A DNA stretch of 49,284 nt from Deltaproteobacteria bacterium (GTDB taxonomy: Bacteria; Myxococcota; JACPTQ01): contig JACPTQ010000001.1 in NCBI GenBank assembly GCA_016192705.1, positions 1-49,284 of the forward strand, written 5' to 3'. The notes under the pieces are model-generated. The model did no database searches. It was not told where the DNA came from and saw nothing but the letters and a program-made list of their open reading frames with translations. The position numbers and the translations under genes are program-made. Positions within the stretch are counted from its first letter, which is position 1. Each line of letters begins with the position of its first letter. Positions 42,037 to 49,284 of this stretch are shown piece by piece.

Positions 42037-43647
42037 TTACGCGTGGTGATCGAAACCGTAACGGACGCCACACGCGCGAGAGTAGACCGACCGCAGGCGA
42101 CGGCCCGCGATGAAATCGTGAACGCCTTTGGGCTCGTGGTTGAGTGAGACCTTGGGGTGCCCGGGTCCCTGGAGGCGAGTCAACATGCGGAGGTAATCGT
42201 GGTTGCTCAATCGCTCGACCGCGAGGTCAATCTGCTTCACGATCGGCCACGACGGGCCGATGAGAAGATGAAACCAGTGCTGCGTGCGCCGCGCAATGTC
42301 GATCGCTTTTCGCCACAAGTTTGCCGCGCTGTAAAACTTTCGGTAGGCGCCGAGAAGCCCCGTGTAGAGCGCTTTGGGGGTCATGCGCTTCGGAAAAAAG
42401 ACGACGTGCTGGACATCGTAAAGTTCCCAGTCGTCGGTGAAGATGCGTTCTTCGTGCGCGAGACGCTCGTGGAGCGGTGTCCCGGGAAATGGTGTGAGCG
42501 GCATGAACCCCGCGACGACGCATCCCGAGTCGAGCGCGAATTCGAGCGTCGCGTCGATCGTTGCGAGATCGTCGTCGTCGGTGCCAACGACGAAGAATCC
42601 GTTTACGTAAATCCCGTTCGTGCGCATCGTTTCGATCGTGCGGCGAATGTCGTGCGGCGATTGGCCTTTGCCCATTGTCTTTAGGCTGCGCGGATTGATG
42701 CTCTCGAAACCGAACGTCGCGAAGTAGCAGTTTGTTTCGCGCATGAGCCGCACGAGGTCTTTGTCGCGCGCAACATCGACGCGCATTTGCGAGTGCCATC
42801 CGAGTTTGGGGACGAGCTTCGCGCGCCGCATGCCGTCGAGGAGCGCCTTCAGCCACTCGGGATCGCAGCCGATCGAATCGTCCTGAAAAAAAAGGAATTG
42901 CGTCGTCGGGTTGAAGCGCGAGCCGAGTTCCTCGAGGACGTTTGCAACGGAGCGGTGCCGGAAGTCGCGAAAAGTTTGGGCGACGGAGCAAAACGTGCAT
43001 TTCATTGAGCAGCCGCGCGAGACCATCGTTTGATAGACGAATTGGTTGAGCGGTGCGCGCGCGATGCGGTCGAGTCCAGCGATGCGCGTCATGTCGGGGA
43101 AGGGGAGGGCGTCGAGCTCGTCGCCGGTGAGCATTGGGCGGTCGGGGTTGTGCTTGACGACGCCGGCGTCGCGATAAGTGAGGCCGAGAATTGCGTTGAG
43201 AGTCGTCGCGTCAACTGAAAGCGCGCCGAGAAGCTCGGGGAGCGTGCGTTCGCCCTCGCCGCGAATGACGAAATCACCGTGAAGGATGGCGTTGTCGGGG
43301 GCGAGCGTTGCATGGGCGCCACCAAACGCGACGAGGATTCCGCGGGCGCGGGCGCGTTCGGCGAGTGCGTAGCCGCGTTCGGCCCACGCGGTCTGGATCG
43401 AAATGCCGACGAAATCCGCGTCGTCGAACATTCGCTCGTCGAACGGCGTCACCGATTCGTCGTAAACGCGAACGTCGTAACCTTTCGCGGTGAGGATCGT
43501 CGCGAGGATCGGAAGCCCGCTGTGCGGTGTCGCGAGTCCGGGCAGGTGGTGGGTCGACAGCTTTCCGATGCGTCGCCGCGCCGCCGGGTAAAGAAGTGTG
43601 ACCCGCTTCACGTTCAAAGCGTCGCGTCCTTTTCGGTTCTGCTCCAT
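42037..43647 (-). CDS. B12-binding domain radical SAM protein
   Basis: 536 residues. Residues 10-160 form a cobalamin-binding-like Rossmann domain (TLLYP, GLPILATILTAKGYDVRVYDE, GGAHATLAPD). The radical SAM core from about 195 has CSMKCTFC (CxxxCxxC) for the 4Fe-4S cluster, and GFFVVGTDDDD plus GFMPLTPFPGTPLHERL, both typical of the BchE/HpnJ-like superfamily. About 120 C-terminal residues follow without a motif I recognise. Reactions in this group include methylation and ring closure, so the product cannot be named. ATG 43647 overlaps the upstream gene by 34 bases; GTG 43611 is an alternative. Confidence 0.9.
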   Translation of the reverse strand: MEQNRKGRDALNVKRVTLLYPAARRRIGKLSTHHLPGLATPHSGLPILATILTAKGYDVRVYDESVTPFDERMFDDADFVGISIQTAWAERGYALAERARARGILVAFGGAHATLAPDNAILHGDFVIRGEGERTLPELLGALSVDATTLNAILGLTYRDAGVVKHNPDRPMLTGDELDALPFPDMTRIAGLDRIARAPLNQFVYQTMVSRGCSMKCTFCSVAQTFRDFRHRSVANVLEELGSRFNPTTQFLFFQDDSIGCDPEWLKALLDGMRRAKLVPKLGWHSQMRVDVARDKDLVRLMRETNCYFATFGFESINPRSLKTMGKGQSPHDIRRTIETMRTNGIYVNGFFVVGTDDDDLATIDATLEFALDSGCVVAGFMPLTPFPGTPLHERLAHEERIFTDDWELYDVQHVVFFPKRMTPKALYTGLLGAYRKFYSAANLWRKAIDIARRTQHWFHLLIGPSWPIVKQIDLAVERLSNHDYLRMLTRLQGPGHPKVSLNHEPKGVHDFIAGRRLRSVYSRACGVRYGFDHHA

Positions 43648-44312
43648 AGCCGCCCCCACCAACGCTTCAACCTCGCCCAAATCCCCGCTAACCCGGCTCT
43701 CGCACCCGCGTCCGCTCCCGCTTCCGCTCGTACTTTCTTATACCTATTATCTTTCTCCTCCGATCTCAGTGCTTCTGTGTCTCTGTGGTTACTCCTGTCT
43801 ACTACCTGTTCCTCTTCTCTTCTTTTCCCAAGCGCCGCCGCGAGCTTCACCCGAAACTCTTTTTGAAATTCCGGCACCTTCGTCTTGATCAGCATTTCGT
43901 AGATTCGCCGCAGCCGCCCTTCCGCTTCGACCCCCGCGACGTACTTCACGCGCGTGCCGCCGCCTTCGCCGTCGCGTAAGTCGATATGGATGTCGAGCGT
44001 GCCGACCGAATCGCGCGACATCCCGTCGCCGCCCGACTTTCCGGGCTTTGAGACCGCCTCGCCGAGGTACGAAACGCCGAGCGCCTTGATGCACTGGGGC
44101 GCGCGCCGCTCGACGATGTCGATCGAGATGCGGCTCGAAACCGGCACGAGGCCGAGTTTTACGCCGACGCGACCTTCAATGTGTGTGTCGTCGACGATGC
44201 GATGTTCGATGAGCGTCGGGATGCACATCGCGAAGCGATTCACGTTTTCGATGAGGCGCCACGCTTCGTCGGGAGCGCACGCAACGTCGAATTCGTCTTC
44301 GATCGTAATCAC
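43614..44312 (-). CDS. SRPBCC (CoxG-like) protein with repeat-derived tail
   Basis: 232 residues. The first 160 form a START-like lipid- or ligand-binding fold (FDVACAPDEAWRLIENVNRFAMCIPTL), resembling CoxG and other SRPBCC proteins. The C-terminal tail changes character: after RREEEQVVDR it reads SNHRDTEALRSEEKD, which is translated dispersed-repeat DNA, and then alanine- and arginine-rich sequence with WARLKRWWGRLW. GTG 44312 is chosen because it overlaps the upstream stop as GTGA. It lies between a flavoprotein and a radical SAM enzyme and may hold a shared hydrophobic intermediate; that is inference. Confidence 0.75.
   Translation of the reverse strand: MITIEDEFDVACAPDEAWRLIENVNRFAMCIPTLIEHRIVDDTHIEGRVGVKLGLVPVSSRISIDIVERRAPQCIKALGVSYLGEAVSKPGKSGGDGMSRDSVGTLDIHIDLRDGEGGGTRVKYVAGVEAEGRLRRIYEMLIKTKVPEFQKEFRVKLAAALGKRREEEQVVDRSNHRDTEALRSEEKDNRYKKVRAEAGADAGARAGLAGIWARLKRWWGRLWSRTEKDATL
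43736..43800. repeat. Dispersed-repeat sequence inside the SRPBCC gene tail
   Basis: The stretch CTTCTGTGTCTCTGTGGTT at about 43772-43790, within an AT-richer patch, matches, from memory, a short sequence scattered through many environmental bacterial genomes (reverse strand AACCACAGAGACACAGA). On the minus strand it is read as NHRDTEA in the tail of the SRPBCC protein. The local base composition is visibly lower in GC than its surroundings. Confidence 0.5.
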
Positions 44313-45913
44313 GATTGTTCCCACCACTTTGTGAGGCCGAGGTCGTCGGCGACGACTTGCGCGGCGATGTAGCCGGGTGCGCCCGTGATGCCGCCACCCG
44401 GATGGCAAAACGATCCCGCGAGGTAAAGCGCGTCGATCGGTGTGCGGTGTTGCGAGAGCTCAGGGAGTGGGCGAAAAAATTCGATCTGGTCCTGCGAAAG
44501 TCGTCCCATAAAAACGCCGCCGCGACACATGTTGGGAAACTTGAGTGAAATATCGGCGGGCGTGAGCGCGCGCGCGGAAAGGATTGCGTCGCTCGCCATG
44601 TTGGGCGCGTAGATGCGAAGCGTCGCGAGGCATCGCGCGAGCAAATCTTTTTTGACGTGCTCCCATTTGTCGAAATCGGTTTCGCCGGGAACGCCGTCAA
44701 GGTGAAACGGCACAGGTGTCCAAAGGAGGCCGGTGTGAAAACCGGGCGGCGCTTGCGAGGGGTCATGGAGTGATGGGAATGCGGCGTAGAGCGCCGTGTG
44801 ATCGGGGATTCGGCGCTTGCGAATCGCGGCGAGCGCGTCGGCGAAATCGGCCGGTGTCTCGAAACCCAGGTCGAGTTTTAGGGCGCGATCGATGTCGGGG
44901 TCGAACGCCGCGGCCGAGAATCGCGGCGGCTCGCGAAGCGCGAGGTGGACACCAAAAAGGCTGAATTCGTCGAGCTTATAATTGAGGAGTCTCCGCGTGA
45001 GTTTCGGGTCGAGCTTGTCGAGTCCGACGAAATGTTTGAATGTTTGTCGAAGACCCGTTGCCGAGATGACCGCGCGTTTCGCCTCGTACCACTCGCCATT
45101 CGCGAGGGTGACGCCGCGCGCGCGGTTGTCGTCGATTTCAATTTTTGTGACTTCCGCCATGCCGCGAAGGACACCGCCCGCGGAGACGAACGCGCGCCAG
45201 AGTGCGTGCGCGAGGGCGTGCGACCCGCCGACACAAACCTGCGAGCGTTCGATTTGCGAGACGACGAGCGGAACAACCATCCCGAGACCCGCGTAATCCG
45301 GGAGAATGCCGCGTGGCACGGCGAGTTGAAACAGCACGCCCGCGCGGATGGCGTCGTTTTCGAATGTTGCGCGCACAACGTCGGCCGGTGTCGAACGCGA
45401 GAGCCGCAAGTAATCGGCGCCTTCGGGGGACGTTTCGAGCGCGCCCGTGACGTGCGAGGGTGGTGGTGGCGCGGAGTAGAGCCCCGGCACGACGATCGTC
45501 TCCATGAATTCGCGGTAACCGTCGCGCATCTCGGCGTAGGCCGCTGCGTCGGCGGCCGAAAGGCGTGCGATGGAGCGCTCGGTCGCCGCGGCGTCGTTGT
45601 GAATCGTGTAGCCGCGCCCGTCTCGAAGCGGGACGGCGACTTGAACGTCGGGGCAAATGTACCGCGCGCCGTGATCCGCGAGCTTTAAGTCGCGGAACGG
45701 GGGCATGACGTCGATCGTGTCGTGAAAAAACGAGTGCAAATTGTGGAGAAACCCGCCGCGCGTGAACTCTTCGGTTGTAAGGCCGCCGCCCGCTTCGAGG
45801 CGCCGCTCGAGGATGAGGACGCTTGCGCCCGTGCGCGCGAGGTAACTTGCGGCGATGAGGCCGTTGTGCCCCGCGCCGATGACGATGAAGTCAAATGTTC
45901 CGGTCGCGGTCAT
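44309..45913 (-). CDS. Phytoene dehydrogenase-like FAD oxidoreductase (1)
   Basis: 534 residues. A Rossmann motif, IVIGAGHNGLIAASYLAR, then LERR with EAGGGLTTEE binds FAD. The C-terminal FAD segment reads LYLAGSFCHPGGGITGAPGY. This fits COG1233-type carotenoid desaturase/isomerase relatives (PYROXD2-like), which often act on hydrophobic substrates and are not all carotenoid enzymes. Genes for phytoene synthesis are not nearby. It is a clear paralog of the next gene upstream (45910-47550) and overlaps it as ATGA; its own stop overlaps the SRPBCC start. Confidence 0.88.
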   Translation of the reverse strand: MTATGTFDFIVIGAGHNGLIAASYLARTGASVLILERRLEAGGGLTTEEFTRGGFLHNLHSFFHDTIDVMPPFRDLKLADHGARYICPDVQVAVPLRDGRGYTIHNDAAATERSIARLSAADAAAYAEMRDGYREFMETIVVPGLYSAPPPPSHVTGALETSPEGADYLRLSRSTPADVVRATFENDAIRAGVLFQLAVPRGILPDYAGLGMVVPLVVSQIERSQVCVGGSHALAHALWRAFVSAGGVLRGMAEVTKIEIDDNRARGVTLANGEWYEAKRAVISATGLRQTFKHFVGLDKLDPKLTRRLLNYKLDEFSLFGVHLALREPPRFSAAAFDPDIDRALKLDLGFETPADFADALAAIRKRRIPDHTALYAAFPSLHDPSQAPPGFHTGLLWTPVPFHLDGVPGETDFDKWEHVKKDLLARCLATLRIYAPNMASDAILSARALTPADISLKFPNMCRGGVFMGRLSQDQIEFFRPLPELSQHRTPIDALYLAGSFCHPGGGITGAPGYIAAQVVADDLGLTKWWEQS

Positions 45914-47550
45914 TCGATCTTCGCCATTTTCTCGCGCCAGCGTTCAACCGCCGGCCACCACGGCTTCGATTTGAACGGCAGCTTGTCGAAAACGCCGAGG
46001 TCTTCGGCGAGTACCTGCGCGCAGTTGTAACCGGGCGACGACAAGATTCCGCCGTGCACGTGTTGCGATGCGCCGCAGAGGTAGAGCCCCGTGACCGGCG
46101 CGCGAAACCCGGATAGCTCGGGAATCGGACGGTTCTCGGCCGCTTGGTCGTGAGAAATCGCAGCGACGTGAAATCCGCCGCGACGCATGTTCACCATTTT
46201 TCGCGCGATGTCGTACGGCGTGTAAGGGTGAACGGCAAGAACGTTGTCGCCGCCCATGTTCGGGGCGTATTCGCGCCACGCGTCGACGCATGCGCGGGCG
46301 TAGTCGTCGCCGAGGCTGTCCCAGGCGGCCCCACCGCGTTCGCCGATTTCGAACGGCGCAAACTGCCAGATGAGCGCGGTGTGCCGTCCGTGGGGTGCCT
46401 GGCTCGGGTCGAAGAGCGTGTTGACGCCGGCATTGAGGCGTGGACGTTTCGGGAGTTCGCCGCGGTCGATCTCCTCGTAATGTTCGTAAAGATCTTCGGG
46501 GGTTTCGTAGCCTATGTTCAAGTTCCAGGTGCGATCGATGTCGGGGTGCCCGGCGGATGCGATGTGATGCGGCGGCTCTTTGAGGGCAACATGGGCGCCG
46601 AACAGAACATCTCCGTGACCATAGCGGATCGCCTCGACTTTTTTTCGAAACGTGGGGTCGAGCGCCTCACGCGGCAGGAAATCGAGAAACGTCTGGTGCG
46701 GGTCGACGCTCGAAACGACGGCATCGCGCGCGCGGAATTCGGTGCCGTCGACGGTGACGACGCCAACGGCGCGGTTGCTTTCGACGAGAATCTGTTTGAC
46801 GCCGCGGCTCTCGAGGAGCTCGCCGCCCTGCGCGAGGAGCTCACCGCCCATGGCGTGCGCGAGGTGGTGTGAGCCGCCGACGCAAAGTTGCCAGTTGGTG
46901 AGGTAGGCGAGGTAGCCGATGCCGAGCGCGGCGAGTCGTGGCAGGCGCACGTCAAAGCCACAGATCGCCATGTGATAGAGGAGGAGGGCGCGGACGTGCG
47001 GGTTTTCGAAGTGGCGTTCGACCCACTCGGCGGCGGTGTGGTCGAGCACGTCGTCGCCGAAGATGCGGCCGTACTCTTCTTCGAGGAAGAGGCGCTGGCG
47101 CGGCGAAACGGCGGGGGGCGAGAAGGCGCCGCCCAGGACTTCGGCGCTGTGAAAGGCGAGGCGGCGGCGAACTTCCAGGAACTCCTCAGCGTCGCGCTCG
47201 GAGAAGGCGGCGATTGAGTCGGCGGCGCGGCGATCGTCGGAGTAGAGGATGAGCGCGCGGCCGTCCTTGAGCGGCATGCCGATGTCGGCTTCGGGGAGGA
47301 TGTAGCGGACGCCGCGGCGCGCGAGGTTGAAGTCGTTGTAAGGGGGAAAGAACGGCATGATGCCGTGAAAGTTCGAGTGGAGGTTGTGATAGTAGCCCGG
47401 GATGGTGACTTCTTCGGTCGACAATCCGCCGCCGAATTCGTGACGGCGCTCGAGAACGAGGACCTTGAGTTTCGCGGCGGCCATATAAAGCGCGAGCGTG
47501 AGTCCATTATGCCCGCCGCCGATGACGATGACGTCGTAAGTCTGGTTCAA
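45910..47550 (-). CDS. Phytoene dehydrogenase-like FAD oxidoreductase (2)
   Basis: 546 residues, collinear with the flavoprotein that follows it. FAD is bound by VIVIGGGHNGLTLALYMA, LERRHEFGGGLSTEEVTIPG and LYLCGASQHVHGGILSSPGY. Shared anchors with its paralog include HNLHS, VCVGGSHxLAHA-type (LCVGGSHHLAHAMG), SHDQ and APNMGGD, so they come from a duplication. It opens the minus-strand cluster. The start is TTG 47550, with AGG just upstream; no better start codon precedes the conserved motif. Substrate is unknown. Confidence 0.87.
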   Translation of the reverse strand: MNQTYDVIVIGGGHNGLTLALYMAAAKLKVLVLERRHEFGGGLSTEEVTIPGYYHNLHSNFHGIMPFFPPYNDFNLARRGVRYILPEADIGMPLKDGRALILYSDDRRAADSIAAFSERDAEEFLEVRRRLAFHSAEVLGGAFSPPAVSPRQRLFLEEEYGRIFGDDVLDHTAAEWVERHFENPHVRALLLYHMAICGFDVRLPRLAALGIGYLAYLTNWQLCVGGSHHLAHAMGGELLAQGGELLESRGVKQILVESNRAVGVVTVDGTEFRARDAVVSSVDPHQTFLDFLPREALDPTFRKKVEAIRYGHGDVLFGAHVALKEPPHHIASAGHPDIDRTWNLNIGYETPEDLYEHYEEIDRGELPKRPRLNAGVNTLFDPSQAPHGRHTALIWQFAPFEIGERGGAAWDSLGDDYARACVDAWREYAPNMGGDNVLAVHPYTPYDIARKMVNMRRGGFHVAAISHDQAAENRPIPELSGFRAPVTGLYLCGASQHVHGGILSSPGYNCAQVLAEDLGVFDKLPFKSKPWWPAVERWREKMAKIE

Positions 47551-47774
47551 CCTGCGGCGGTGGTTTCAAGAATCGAACCACGTGCGCGCACCATCACGCG
47601 CGGAAATCGGAGCGAACGAGGCGCTGATTTTGCGAAAATGCGCGGAACAGCGACCCCGCGTGCGCAGTTGTTGCGGAAGGCGCAGCTTGGCGCCCACGAG
47701 AAAAACGGGACAGAACGGCCCCGCGTCGACGCCGTGAACGCGGTTGCGATGAGCATGCGCCGGCGTTTTCGAGG
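47551..47774. other. Divergent intergenic stretch, no gene seen
   Basis: This gap between the flavoprotein cluster (minus) and the ArsR operon (plus) holds only short frames without ribosome sites. A 69-residue minus-strand frame at 47547-47756 overlaps the TTG start but looks random. The promoter for the flavoprotein cluster should be here, but I could not pick out convincing boxes. Confidence 0.5.
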
Positions 47775-47818
47775 TTGACGGACGCGGGACGAACTAATAT
47801 ACTATTCAATTGAATAGT
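47775..47818 (+). promoter_or_regulatory. Promoter with overlapping 18-bp palindromic operator
   Basis: TTGACG (47775-47780) and TATACT (47798-47803) are separated by exactly 17 bases and match five of six positions each. The perfect palindrome ACTATTCAATTGAATAGT (47801-47818) overlaps the end of the -10 and the start site. ArsR-family repressors bind such ATTCAA-TTGAAT dyads, and the first gene encodes one, so the operon is probably self-repressed and relieved by an inducer, likely a sulfur species. The start codon of the regulator is 13 bases beyond the palindrome. Confidence 0.85.
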
Positions 47819-47830
47819 TGATTATTGGCG

Positions 47831-48517
47831 ATGAACCATCACCTCAAAGATCGCATTTACGCTCAGTTCGCGCGCATCTCGCGCGCACTCGCGAGCCCGC
47901 GCCGCCTCGAGCTCATCGATCTCCTCGTCCACGCCGAACGGACGGTCGAGGATCTCGCCCGCGAGGCACACCTCTCGATCGCCAACGCCTCGCGCCATCT
48001 CCAGATCCTTCGCGCGGCGCAACTCGTCGATTCCCGCAAAGAGGGTCTTTTCGTCTATTGCCGCCTCGCCGACCCCGACGTTCACGCCCTTTCTCGCGCG
48101 GTTCGCGCCCTCGCCGAGCGCCGCCTGACCGAGCTTGAGCGCATCGTTTCCGATTATTGGGGCGCGCGCGACGGGCTCGAAGTTGTCTCGATCTCCGAGT
48201 TGCAGAAGCGGGTCCGCGCGGGCGACGTAACGGTCGTCGATGTTCGTCCGTTTGACGAATACCGCGCGGGACACCTTCCGCACGCCGTTTCCATCCCGCT
48301 CGCCGACCTCGAGCGACGCCTCGCCGAGATCCCGCGCGGGAAGGACGTCGTCGCATATTGTCGCGACCGGTACTGCGTGATGTCGTTGCGCGCCGTCGAC
48401 ATTCTCCACGCGCATGGTCGTCGCGCCCGACGCCTTGACGACGGATTTGCCGAGTGGGCCGCGTCACGTCGCCCGATCGCGCGCGGACTTTCGCGAACGA
48501 GAAGGAAGGTTTCATGA
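47831..48517 (+). CDS. ArsR-type repressor fused to a rhodanese domain
   Basis: 228 residues. Residues 8-95 are an ArsR winged helix (LASPRRLELIDLLVH, TVEDLAREAHLSIANASRHLQIL). Residues 118-220 are a rhodanese domain (VVDVRPFDEYRAGHLPHAVSIPL, then VVAYCRDRYCVMS), with active Cys177 and a second Cys182 in the loop. Cys77 is the only cysteine of the DNA-binding part. Such fusions plausibly sense persulfide through the rhodanese cysteine; that is inference. ATG 47831 is preferred over TTG 47825; the ribosome site is weak. It overlaps dsrE as ATGA. Confidence 0.92.
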   Translation: MNHHLKDRIYAQFARISRALASPRRLELIDLLVHAERTVEDLAREAHLSIANASRHLQILRAAQLVDSRKEGLFVYCRLADPDVHALSRAVRALAERRLTELERIVSDYWGARDGLEVVSISELQKRVRAGDVTVVDVRPFDEYRAGHLPHAVSIPLADLERRLAEIPRGKDVVAYCRDRYCVMSLRAVDILHAHGRRARRLDDGFAEWAASRRPIARGLSRTRRKVS

Positions 48518-48864
48518 AGTTTTTGTTCGTTCTCAACGATGCGCCTTACGGCGTGGAGCGACCGTACAACGCCCTCCGGCTCGCCGGTGCGTTGGCGCGC
48601 TCCGAGGGAACATCGGTTCGCGTTTTCTTGATGGGCGACGCCGCATCCGCTGCAAGACAAAACCAAAAGGTTCCGGGCGGCTATTACAACGTCGAGAACA
48701 TGCTCGGCGCGGTCGTTCGGCATCATGGCGCCGTTGGCGTTTGTGGCACCTGCATGGACGCGCGAGGTATCAGCGCCGACGATCTTGCGGATGGCGCGGA
48801 GCGCAGCAGCCTTGACGACCTCTCGCGTTGGACTCTCGAAGCGGATAAAGTTCTGGTGTTCTAG
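48514..48864 (+). CDS. DsrE-family sulfur-transfer protein
   Basis: 116 residues. The DsrE/TusD-like fold is seen in MKFLFVLNDAPYG, VRVFLMGDAA and GVCGTCMDARGI, with Cys77 and Cys80 as candidate persulfide carriers. It would pass sulfane sulfur between the rhodanese and other acceptors. ATG 48514 has GAAGGAAGG upstream and overlaps the regulator's stop. The following flavoprotein gene starts 30 bases on. Confidence 0.9.
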   Translation: MKFLFVLNDAPYGVERPYNALRLAGALARSEGTSVRVFLMGDAASAARQNQKVPGGYYNVENMLGAVVRHHGAVGVCGTCMDARGISADDLADGAERSSLDDLSRWTLEADKVLVF

Positions 48865-48894
48865 GTTCGTCGTAAGTTCTCACGAGGTGTTGAC

Positions 48895-49284
48895 ATGCAG
48901 AAATCAGTGTTGGTTTTGGGCGGCGGTGTTGGTGGGCTCGCAGTGGCCAATCTGCTCCGAAAGAAACTGCCGAAGGCGCACACCGTCACCCTCATTGAGC
49001 GCGAGGAGAGCTTCGTGTTCGCGCCATCGCTGCTTTGGGTTCTCACGGGTGACCGAACGCGCGAGAAGATTTCGCGTTCGGTGGATCGCCTCAAGAAGCG
49101 TGGGATCGATGTCGTTCGAGCCGAGATTGAGGCCATCGATGTTGAACGGCGAGTTGTGCGCGCGTCGGGCCGCGAATTCTCAGGTGACTACATTGTAATC
49201 ACGCTCGGCGCGGAGCTTGTGCCAGAAGCAATTCCGGGCCTCGCCGACGCGGGGCACAACTTCTATTCGCCCGCCGGGGCCGAA
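48895..49284 (+). CDS. SQR-like FAD oxidoreductase, 3' end cut by window edge
   Basis: The first 130 residues of a two-dinucleotide-binding flavoprotein. SVLVLGGGVGGLAVANLLRK binds FAD, and FVFAPSLLWVLTGDR and the strand DYIVITLGAELVPEAIPGL match sulfide:quinone oxidoreductase and related enzymes. The catalytic cysteines lie beyond the edge, so SQR is not proven. The start ATG 48895 has GAGGTG 5 bases upstream. With the ArsR-rhodanese and DsrE genes it makes a sulfide-oxidation operon: SQR would oxidise sulfide to persulfide and feed the sulfur carriers. Confidence 0.88.
   Translation, partial: MQKSVLVLGGGVGGLAVANLLRKKLPKAHTVTLIEREESFVFAPSLLWVLTGDRTREKISRSVDRLKKRGIDVVRAEIEAIDVERRVVRASGREFSGDYIVITLGAELVPEAIPGLADAGHNFYSPAGAE

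Noticed and set aside
47547-47756. A 69-codon minus-strand frame just upstream of, and overlapping, the flavoprotein start.
   Set aside because: The overlap looks like coupling, but the sequence is random, with Arg/Ala/Ser bias and no ribosome site.
1-49284. tRNA, rRNA, CRISPR arrays and phage genes.
   Set aside because: I looked for conserved RNA landmarks, regularly spaced direct repeats and phage gene types and found none; a covariance-model scan was not possible here.

Overview
The window is GC-rich, gene-dense bacterial DNA with almost no non-coding space. The gene content looks like a didermic deltaproteobacterium, most likely Myxococcota-like. It has outer-membrane barrels, FadL, SurA-type chaperones, VolA-like surface lipase, MshEN and receiver-domain proteins, many soluble NtrB-like kinases, a cytochrome c maturation set of the CcmE CxxxY kind, and a protein with a C-terminus like myxobacterial MXAN_5187. 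This placement rests on family recognition by eye; no phylogeny or composition count was run. No rRNA, tRNA, CRISPR array, prophage or complete insertion sequence was seen.

Layout. 1-2 kb: end of purC, a long leader region and a small barrel protein closed by a clear terminator. 2-6.1 kb (minus): an MshEN-receiver-TPR protein, a membrane protein, a B12-binding mutase subunit, a VanX-like dipeptidase and a GT2 glycosyltransferase. A MITE-like element now separates the last two. 6.2-13.2 kb (plus): a heme-linked operon with a fused siroheme decarboxylase (AhbA-AhbB type), CcmE with a CxxxY motif, a CcmF fused to a CcmH-like domain, two accessory membrane proteins, CcmA and CcmB. 13.2-15.9 kb: a four-helix membrane protein, a second copy of the MITE-like element abutting a barrel gene, and a palindromic repeat whose tips give the stop codons of two convergent genes.

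15.9-27.4 kb (minus): a very compact run of three parvulin-type folding factors, pdxA, a compact uvrA, ispG, a lipoprotein, a glutaryl-CoA-dehydrogenase-like gene and a receiver-GAF-PAS histidine kinase. 27.5-31.3 kb (plus): a VolA-like lipase lipoprotein, FadL and a 43-residue very basic protein. 31.3-41.4 kb (minus): a membrane histidine kinase and its partner, a VanZ fusion, an MFS carrier, a TrmN6-like methyltransferase, a DUF1015 protein, a TsaC-like enzyme, a hybrid kinase with a gutted receiver, and a response regulator lacking its N-terminus.

41.6-49.3 kb: RNase HI; a minus-strand cluster of two paralogous phytoene-dehydrogenase-like flavoproteins, an SRPBCC protein and a B12-binding radical SAM enzyme; then a plus-strand sulfur operon of ArsR-rhodanese, DsrE and an SQR-like flavoprotein, driven by a well-formed promoter overlapped by a perfect 18-bp palindrome.

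The strongest leads are the two MITE-like elements with terminal inverted repeats and flanking direct repeats, the variant heme/Ccm operon, the paired receiver-domain lesions near 41 kb, the VolA-FadL-small basic protein cassette, and the ArsR-rhodanese sulfur operon.
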